A stretch of 54,613 bases of DNA, taken from NCBI GenBank assembly GCA_046724665.1, contig JBKOWZ010000139.1, positions 1 to 54,613 of the forward strand. Direction: 5' to 3'. The DNA comes from Actinocrinis sp046724665 (GTDB lineage: Bacteria > Actinomycetota > Actinomycetes > Streptomycetales > Catenulisporaceae). Made by a program: the position numbers and the translations under genes. Positions 50,115-54,613 of this stretch are shown one piece after another. A model generated the notes under the pieces. That model was not told where the DNA came from, searched no databases, and saw only the letters and a list, made by a program, of their open reading frames with translations. Every line of letters starts with the position of its first letter. The stretch's first letter is position 1.

Positions 50115-50639
50115 TCAGTCAAGGCCCGGACCGGCGTCGCGTACCTCCTCCACCTTCCGCATCGCGTCGCGCAGGTCGGCGAGCCAGGACTCGGCGCGCT
50201 GGCCGACCTGGCGGACGCACCAGGCCAGCGCGTCGCTGCGGCTGCGGGCGACGCCCGCGTCCACGAGGGTGTCGAGCAGTTGGCGGTCGGACTGCTTGAG
50301 TCGGGTCATCACCGGCACGGACAGCGTGGTGAAGGGCTGCGTGGTCTCGCCGCAGCGCACCCACCACGACACCTTCTGGCGGAACTCGTGCTCCGCCTCG
50401 CGGGCGACCGCGATGCGTGCCGCGCGGGTGCGCTCGCGGAACTCCTTGATCCGGCCCGCGACGGCTGCCGCCTTCTCCGCCTCGGACGCTCCCTGCGCCG
50501 TGCGTGGTTCGGGGATGCGGCCGATGACGGTGATCTCCTCGCGATCGACGACCACTTCGGGCGGGCCGTCGAACAGGTCCTCGGGCAGGCGGCCGGTGAA
50601 CCAGCCGCGCAGGGTCTCGGTTCTGCTCTCTCGGGTCAT
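50115..50639 (-). CDS. Conserved hypothetical protein, possible DNA-binding
   Basis: 174 residues, no signal or membrane segment. The middle is a charged helix (EFRERTRAARIAVAREAEHE), followed by KVSWWVRCGETTQPFTTLSVPV and a C-terminal helical part TLVDAGVARSRSDALAWCVR. The last segment resembles the helix pair of ribbon-helix-helix proteins (short strand PVMTRL, then two helices). ATG at 50639 has GAAGC close by. A perfect ATGAT/ATCAT dyad directly upstream fits autoregulation. I do not know the family. Confidence 0.68.
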   Translation of the reverse strand: MTRESRTETLRGWFTGRLPEDLFDGPPEVVVDREEITVIGRIPEPRTAQGASEAEKAAAVAGRIKEFRERTRAARIAVAREAEHEFRQKVSWWVRCGETTQPFTTLSVPVMTRLKQSDRQLLDTLVDAGVARSRSDALAWCVRQVGQRAESWLADLRDAMRKVEEVRDAGPGLD

Positions 50640-50645
50640 GCTTCG

Positions 50646-50658
50646 ATGATTACATCAT
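50646..50658. promoter_or_regulatory. ATGAT-TAC-ATCAT dyad upstream of the small protein gene
   Basis: A perfect 5-bp inverted repeat with a 3-bp spacer, AT-rich, 7-19 bp before the start codon of the minus-strand gene ending at 50115. A second partial copy of TAATGATG adjoins it. It may be an operator covering the ribosome site or -10 region. Confidence 0.45.
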
Positions 50659-50760
50659 TACAAGATTTCGCGAGTGCCGCGCTGTTCGCCGTGAGCGATC
50701 GCTGATCTGGGGTTTCGACCCGCGGATGACCGGCATGTCGCGGCCACTCACGCCGAACGC

Positions 50761-50813
50761 TTGACAGGCTTGGGACGGCGCCGTACACATCTGCTGGTTG
50801 GAGAGCGCTCTCC
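50761..50813 (+). promoter_or_regulatory. Promoter and LacI-like operator of the GH16 gene
   Basis: TTGACA at 50761-50766, 17 bp later TACACA as a possible -10, then the perfect 14-bp palindrome GGAGAGCGCTCTCC at 50800-50813. The GAGCGCTC core is like operators of LacI-family repressors of cellulose and glucan genes in actinobacteria (CebR/CelR type). The same arrangement occurs at 53680-53732. The rest of the 384-bp gap 50640-51023 is a long leader with GCTTGC repeats and no gene. Confidence 0.62.
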
Positions 50814-51023
50814 CACACTGTCAACGACGACGACCGGCCCCGGTGGCGGTCCCGTCGCGGCACGCCTCGCGCTTGATCGCCTGCTCGCTCGCTTGCGTGA
50901 TCGATGAAGTGATCGACTGCTTGCCTGCCTGCTTGCGCGCTTGTCCGCTTGTCGCTTGCCGCGGCGCGATCCCGCCCGCCCCCTGGGCCACGAAAGCGCG
51001 CTTCGCGCTGGAGGGAAAGCAGA

Positions 51024-53462
51024 ATGTCCGTCTTACCGCGTATCGGCCGGCGCGCCGAACGTCCCCCGAGCGCGCTGCGGCGCCGCTCGGCAGTCACCAC
51101 CATGGCGATGATCGCCGGCTGTACCACCGGAGCCGCCGTCATCTCGCTGACCTCGGCGCCCGCGGCGCTGGCCGACACGCCGCCGCCCGCCCCGGCCGGC
51201 TGGACCACCGTGTTCAGCGACGACTTCGCCGGGCCGGCCAACACCGCGCCCTCGACGAACAACTGGTTCTACGACATCGGCACCGGCTACGGCACCGGCG
51301 AGAAGGAGCAGACCACCAGCTCCACGAACAACGTCTACCTCGACGGCAACGGCCACCTGGTGATCAAGGCCCTGAACAGCGGCGGCACCTGGACCTCCGG
51401 CCGGATCGAGAGCACCCGCGCCGACTTCCAGGCCCCGCCCGGCGGCCAGATGGAGATGATCGCCTCGATCCAGCAGCCTAACCCGGCCAGCGGCCTCGGC
51501 TACTGGCCGGCCTTCTGGGCGCTCGGCTCGCCGATGCGGGCCGGCGGCGGCTGGCCGCAGTCCGGCGAGATCGACATGATGGAGGACGTCAACGCCCTGA
51601 ACCAGGCCTCGCAGACCCTGCACGACTCGGCCAACAGCCCCGGCCACGGCCTGATCCCCTGCCCCGGCGCCGGATCGACCTGCCAGACCGGCTACCACAC
51701 CTACGCGGTGATCATCGACCGCACCAACACCAGCGCCGAGCAGCTGATCTTCCAGATGGACGGCGTCACCGAGAGCACCATCACCGAGGCCTCGGTCGGT
51801 GTCGCCGCCTGGCAGGCCGCCATCGACCACGGGTTCTTCATCATCTGGGACCTGGCGATGGGCGGGAACTACCCCGACGGCGTCTCCGGCCAGACCACCC
51901 CGACGGCCGCCACCACCTCCGGCGCGTCCATGAGCGCGGCGTGGGTGGCCGTGTACGAGAAGGGCGGCAACTCCACGCCGACCGCCACGCCCACGGCGAC
52001 CGGCACCATCAAGGGCGTCAACAACCTGTGCCTGACCAACCAGAACTCGCTGAACACCGAGGGCAACCCGATGTTCGTGAGCGCCTGCAACGGCGGCGCC
52101 GGGCAGAACTGGTCCACGTACTCGGACAACACCGTGCGCGTCGAGGGCGGCTGCCTCGACGTGGTCGCCGCCGGCACGACCAGCGGGACGAACGTCGACT
52201 GGTACCCGTGCAACGGCACCAACGCGCAGCTCTGGAATCACCAGGCCAACGGCACGCTGGTCAATCCCAACTCCGGGCTTTGTCTGAGCGATCCGGGCGG
52301 CAACACCGGAGCGCGGCTGGTCATCGAGACCTGCAACGGCTCCGCGCAGCAGGTCTGGAACGGCCCGGCCGGCGGTACCGGCAACACCGTGACGGTGACC
52401 AACCCGGGCGGCCAGACCTCGACCGTGGGCACCGCGGCGAGCCTCCAGATCCAGGCCTCCGACTCGGCCGCCGGCCAGACGCTGACCTACAGCGCCACGG
52501 GCCTGCCGACCGGCCTGTCGATCAACGCCTCGACCGGCCTGATCTCCGGCACGCCGAGCGCGCAGGGCACCTCGAACGTCACGGTGACCGCGCGGGACGG
52601 TACCGGCGCCACCGGCACCACGTCGTTCAGTTGGACGGTCAACCCGACCGGCGGCGGTACCTGCAACACGAGCACGAACTTGGCGCAGGGTAAGACGGCC
52701 ACCGCATCCTCGACCGAGAACGCCGGCACCCCAGCCTCGGCCGCGGTCGACGGCAGCCCGACCACTCGCTGGTCCTCCGCCTTCAGCGACCCGCAATGGA
52801 TCCAGGTGGACCTCGGCTCGGCCCAATCCATCTGCCAGGTCACGCTGAACTGGGAGGCCGCCTACGGCAAGTCGTTCCAGATCCAGACCTCGAACGACGC
52901 GGCCACCTGGACGACCATCTACTCCACCACAACCGGAACCGGCGGCAACCAGACCCTCAGCGTGAGCGGTTCGGGCCGCTACATCCGCATGTACGGTACG
53001 GCCAGGGCGACACAGTACGGCTACTCGCTCTGGGAGCTCCAGGTGTTCGGCAGCGGCTCCGGCAGCACCTGCGGGACGACCAACCTGGCGCAGGGCAAGA
53101 CGGCCACGGCCTCCTCGACCGAGAACGCCGGCACCCCGGCCTCGGCCGCGGTCGATGGCAGCCAGACCACCCGCTGGTCCAGCGCCTTCAGCGACCCGCA
53201 GTGGCTCCAGGTGGACCTCGGCGCCACGCACTCCGTCTGCAAGGTCGTGCTGAACTGGGAGACGGCGTACGGCACCGCGTACCAGATCCAGACCTCGAAC
53301 GACGGCGCGACGTGGACGAGCGTTTACTCGACCACCACGAGCACCGGCGGAACGCAGACCCTGAACATCACTGGTAGCGGCCGCTACATCCGCATGTACG
53401 GCACGGCCAGGGCGACACAGTACGGCTACTCGCTCTGGGAGCTCCAGGTCTACGGGAGCTGA
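51024..53462 (+). CDS. Secreted GH16 beta-glucanase with CBM13, Ig-like and two F5/8C modules
   Basis: 812 residues. Signal peptide about 1-50 (ending PAALADT). GH16 about 58-315 with catalytic E182, D184 and E187 in GEIDMMED and GYWPAFWALG before it. CBM13 ricin-type lectin about 325-448 (LCLTNQN, GCLDVV, LCLSDPGG, QQVWNG). Putative Ig-like domain about 455-548 (GLPTGLSINASTGLISGTP). Two F5/8C (CBM32) modules about 550-680 and 685-812, each starting NLAQGKTATASSTENAGTPA. ATG at 51024 has GGAGG 9 nt upstream. It likely cleaves beta-1,3(1,4)-glucan or laminarin outside the cell. Confidence 0.92.
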   Translation: MSVLPRIGRRAERPPSALRRRSAVTTMAMIAGCTTGAAVISLTSAPAALADTPPPAPAGWTTVFSDDFAGPANTAPSTNNWFYDIGTGYGTGEKEQTTSSTNNVYLDGNGHLVIKALNSGGTWTSGRIESTRADFQAPPGGQMEMIASIQQPNPASGLGYWPAFWALGSPMRAGGGWPQSGEIDMMEDVNALNQASQTLHDSANSPGHGLIPCPGAGSTCQTGYHTYAVIIDRTNTSAEQLIFQMDGVTESTITEASVGVAAWQAAIDHGFFIIWDLAMGGNYPDGVSGQTTPTAATTSGASMSAAWVAVYEKGGNSTPTATPTATGTIKGVNNLCLTNQNSLNTEGNPMFVSACNGGAGQNWSTYSDNTVRVEGGCLDVVAAGTTSGTNVDWYPCNGTNAQLWNHQANGTLVNPNSGLCLSDPGGNTGARLVIETCNGSAQQVWNGPAGGTGNTVTVTNPGGQTSTVGTAASLQIQASDSAAGQTLTYSATGLPTGLSINASTGLISGTPSAQGTSNVTVTARDGTGATGTTSFSWTVNPTGGGTCNTSTNLAQGKTATASSTENAGTPASAAVDGSPTTRWSSAFSDPQWIQVDLGSAQSICQVTLNWEAAYGKSFQIQTSNDAATWTTIYSTTTGTGGNQTLSVSGSGRYIRMYGTARATQYGYSLWELQVFGSGSGSTCGTTNLAQGKTATASSTENAGTPASAAVDGSQTTRWSSAFSDPQWLQVDLGATHSVCKVVLNWETAYGTAYQIQTSNDGATWTSVYSTTTSTGGTQTLNITGSGRYIRMYGTARATQYGYSLWELQVYGS

Positions 53463-53522
53463 CACGTCGGCTCGCTGTGGCATGACTCTGTGACATGGCC
53501 CTGTGACATGCCTGTGTGACGT

Positions 53523-53557
53523 GACGGAGGTCGCGAAACCGCTTCGCGGCCTCCGTC
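53523..53557 (+). terminator. Hairpin terminator after the GH16 gene
   Basis: GACGGAGGTCGCGAA (53523-53537) pairs with 53543-53557 along 15 positions, one of them a G-U pair, with the loop ACCGC. It lies about 60 nt after the GH16 stop, inside the 311-bp gap before the next gene; the remainder of that gap holds the next promoter and no gene. Confidence 0.68.
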
Positions 53558-53679
53558 GCATTCGGGCCCGCGAGATCGTCCCGGGAGACCGCTCTACATG
53601 ACTCTTCACGACGGCCCGCCGGTGACCTGGGGCGAGCCGGGGCGGGCAAGTTCCGCAACGGCGGAGGTGTCCGAAGCCC

Positions 53680-53732
53680 TTGACACGCCCGAAACCCGAG
53701 CGCAACCATCGCATCCTGGAGAGCGCTCTCCA
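53680..53732 (+). promoter_or_regulatory. Promoter and LacI-like operator of the F5/8C gene
   Basis: TTGACA at 53680-53685 and the 16-bp palindrome TGGAGAGCGCTCTCCA at 53717-53732. The 14-bp core is identical to that at 50800-50813 and lies 38 bp after the start of TTGACA, against 39 bp there. The -10 is less clear (near 53703-53709). Confidence 0.62.
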
Positions 53733-53773
53733 ATGAGTTACCCACCCCTTTCCCGGTCAAGCTGGAGAAGCCA

Positions 53774-54613
53774 ATGAAGGCACTCTCCTCCGCCGCGTTA
53801 ACGCATCGGAGATCCCTACCACCCTGGGTACGTGCGATCACAGTCGTGGTCGTAGCGCTCGCACTTGCTGCGTACGCGCTCGTCGCGACCAGCTCCACGG
53901 CACACGCCGCGCCTACCCTGCTCTCCCAAGGCAAGCCGACCACCGCGTCGTCGGCCGAGAACGCGGGCACCGCCGCCGCGAACGCCACCGACGGCAACAC
54001 CGGCACCCGCTGGTCCAGCGCCTTCAGCGACCCGCAATGGCTCCAGGTGGACCTCGGTGCGACGGCGTCGATCAGCCAGGTCGTCCTCCAGTGGGAGGCC
54101 GCGTACGGCACCGCGTACCAGATCCAGACCTCGAACGACGGCGCGACGTGGACGAGCGTTTACTCCACCACGACCAGCACCGGCGGCACCCAGACCCTGA
54201 ACGTCACCGGCAGCGGCCGCTACATCCGCATGTACGGCACCGCGCGGGCCACGCAGTACGGCTACTCGCTCTGGGAGTTCCAGGTCTACGGCACCATCGG
54301 CACCGGCGGCGGCTGCGGCACCACGAACGCCGCGCTGAGCAAGCCGACCACCGCGTCGTCGGCCGAGAACGCGGGCACCGCCGCCGCGAACGCCACCGAC
54401 GGCAACACCGGCACCCGCTGGTCCAGCGCCTTCAGCGACCCGCAATGGCTCCAGGTGGACCTCGGCTCGACCCAGTCCATCTGCCAGGTCGTCCTTCAGT
54501 GGGAGACCGCGTACGCGACCGCGTTCCAGGTTCAGACCTCGAATGACGCGGCGGCGTGGTCGTCGATCTACTCGACGACCACCGGGACCGGTGGCACGCA
54601 GACGCTGAACGTG
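53774..54613 (+). CDS. Secreted F5/8C (CBM32) multi-module protein, 5' part
   Basis: 280 codons are seen before the window ends in frame. ATG at 53774 follows GGAGAAG. A signal peptide (about 1-46, ITVVVVALALAAYALVATSS then HAAP) leads into two F5/8C modules starting near SQGKPTTASSAENAGTAAAN and LSKPTTASSAENAG, joined by a Gly-rich linker with a Cys. The modules carry WSSAFSDPQWLQVDLG and GRYIRMYGTARATQYGYSLW. A catalytic domain may follow downstream. Sharing promoter and operator architecture with the GH16 gene suggests a common polysaccharide target. Confidence 0.87.
   Translation, partial: MKALSSAALTHRRSLPPWVRAITVVVVALALAAYALVATSSTAHAAPTLLSQGKPTTASSAENAGTAAANATDGNTGTRWSSAFSDPQWLQVDLGATASISQVVLQWEAAYGTAYQIQTSNDGATWTSVYSTTTSTGGTQTLNVTGSGRYIRMYGTARATQYGYSLWEFQVYGTIGTGGGCGTTNAALSKPTTASSAENAGTAAANATDGNTGTRWSSAFSDPQWLQVDLGSTQSICQVVLQWETAYATAFQVQTSNDAAAWSSIYSTTTGTGGTQTLNV

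Larger units (their letters stand above)
52680..54613 (+). repeat. Four near-identical F5/8C modules across two genes
   Basis: Modules begin near 52680, 53080, 53925 and 54335. Identity at DNA level is very high: 53931-54057 equals 54339-54465 over 127 nt without a change, and 53265-53329 equals 54101-54165 over 65 nt even though they are in different genes. Synonymous sites are conserved too, so recent duplication or gene conversion is likely. Confidence 0.9.

Noticed and set aside
51033..53714. An 893-codon minus-strand frame opposite the GH16 gene
   Set aside because: It mirrors the repeated modules of a convincing secreted enzyme and has no family motif; the repeats create the apparent repeats in this frame.

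Overview
The window is very GC-rich, with codons ending mostly in G or C, frequent GTG and TTG starts, and many 1-4 nt stop/start overlaps. Together with an S-adenosyl methyltransferase of the DUF574 type, a complete mce locus with its own ATPase, Tat- and Sec-exported carbohydrate enzymes with CBM2, CBM13 and F5/8C modules, and IclR/MarR/LacI-type control sites, this points to a soil filamentous actinobacterium (Catenulispora/Actinospica/Streptomyces-like). The genus is inference.

Region 1 (1-21 kb) is an aromatic-acid catabolic block. It reads as a route from plant cell wall to the central beta-ketoadipate pathway. Two secreted CE1-type esterases (one cut by the window edge, one carrying a CBM2) could release hydroxycinnamates. 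A MarR - MFS - SDR - amidohydrolase - CoA ligase - MaoC hydratase operon has exactly the activities expected for CoA-dependent, beta-oxidative side-chain shortening of hydroxycinnamates, as in the cou/phd loci of Rhodococcus and Corynebacterium. A Rieske oxygenase plus ferredoxin reductase (vanillate demethylase type) and PobA would convert vanillate and 4-hydroxybenzoate to protocatechuate. A tightly overlapping pca operon (I, J, H, G, B and a fused pcaL) with a benzaldehyde/vanillin dehydrogenase carries this to acetyl/succinyl units. The thiolase PcaF is not in the window. Four regulators (two MarR, two IclR) and several dyad sites sit in the block.

Region 2 (21-32 kb) is a mosaic. It has a Tat-exported beta-propeller (BNR) protein, a cupin, a decayed Hsp70/DnaK-like pseudogene, a putative toxin/immunity pair, the 3' remnant of a restriction endonuclease, an intact Mrr-type endonuclease, a secreted protein built from an internal duplication, a candidate short ORF followed by a very strong hairpin, a secreted alpha/beta hydrolase and a DUF1905 protein. 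It looks like an accessory, defence-related and partly degraded stretch.

Region 3 (32-43.2 kb) is a complete mce transporter operon on the minus strand: ATPase, two YrbE permeases, MceA-F (MceE a lipoprotein) and two Mce-associated membrane proteins, nearly all translationally coupled.

Region 4 (43.3-50.7 kb) holds a UGT-type glycosyltransferase, a 14-TM exporter with a divergent TetR regulator, a DUF574 methyltransferase coupled by ATGA overlap to a PAS-GGDEF-EAL c-di-GMP enzyme, and a small conserved protein.

Region 5 (50.7-54.6 kb) holds two secreted polysaccharide-active genes, a GH16 glucanase with CBM13 and two F5/8C modules, and a second F5/8C protein that runs off the window. Each is preceded by the same promoter-plus-palindrome arrangement, which suggests one LacI-type repressor controls both.
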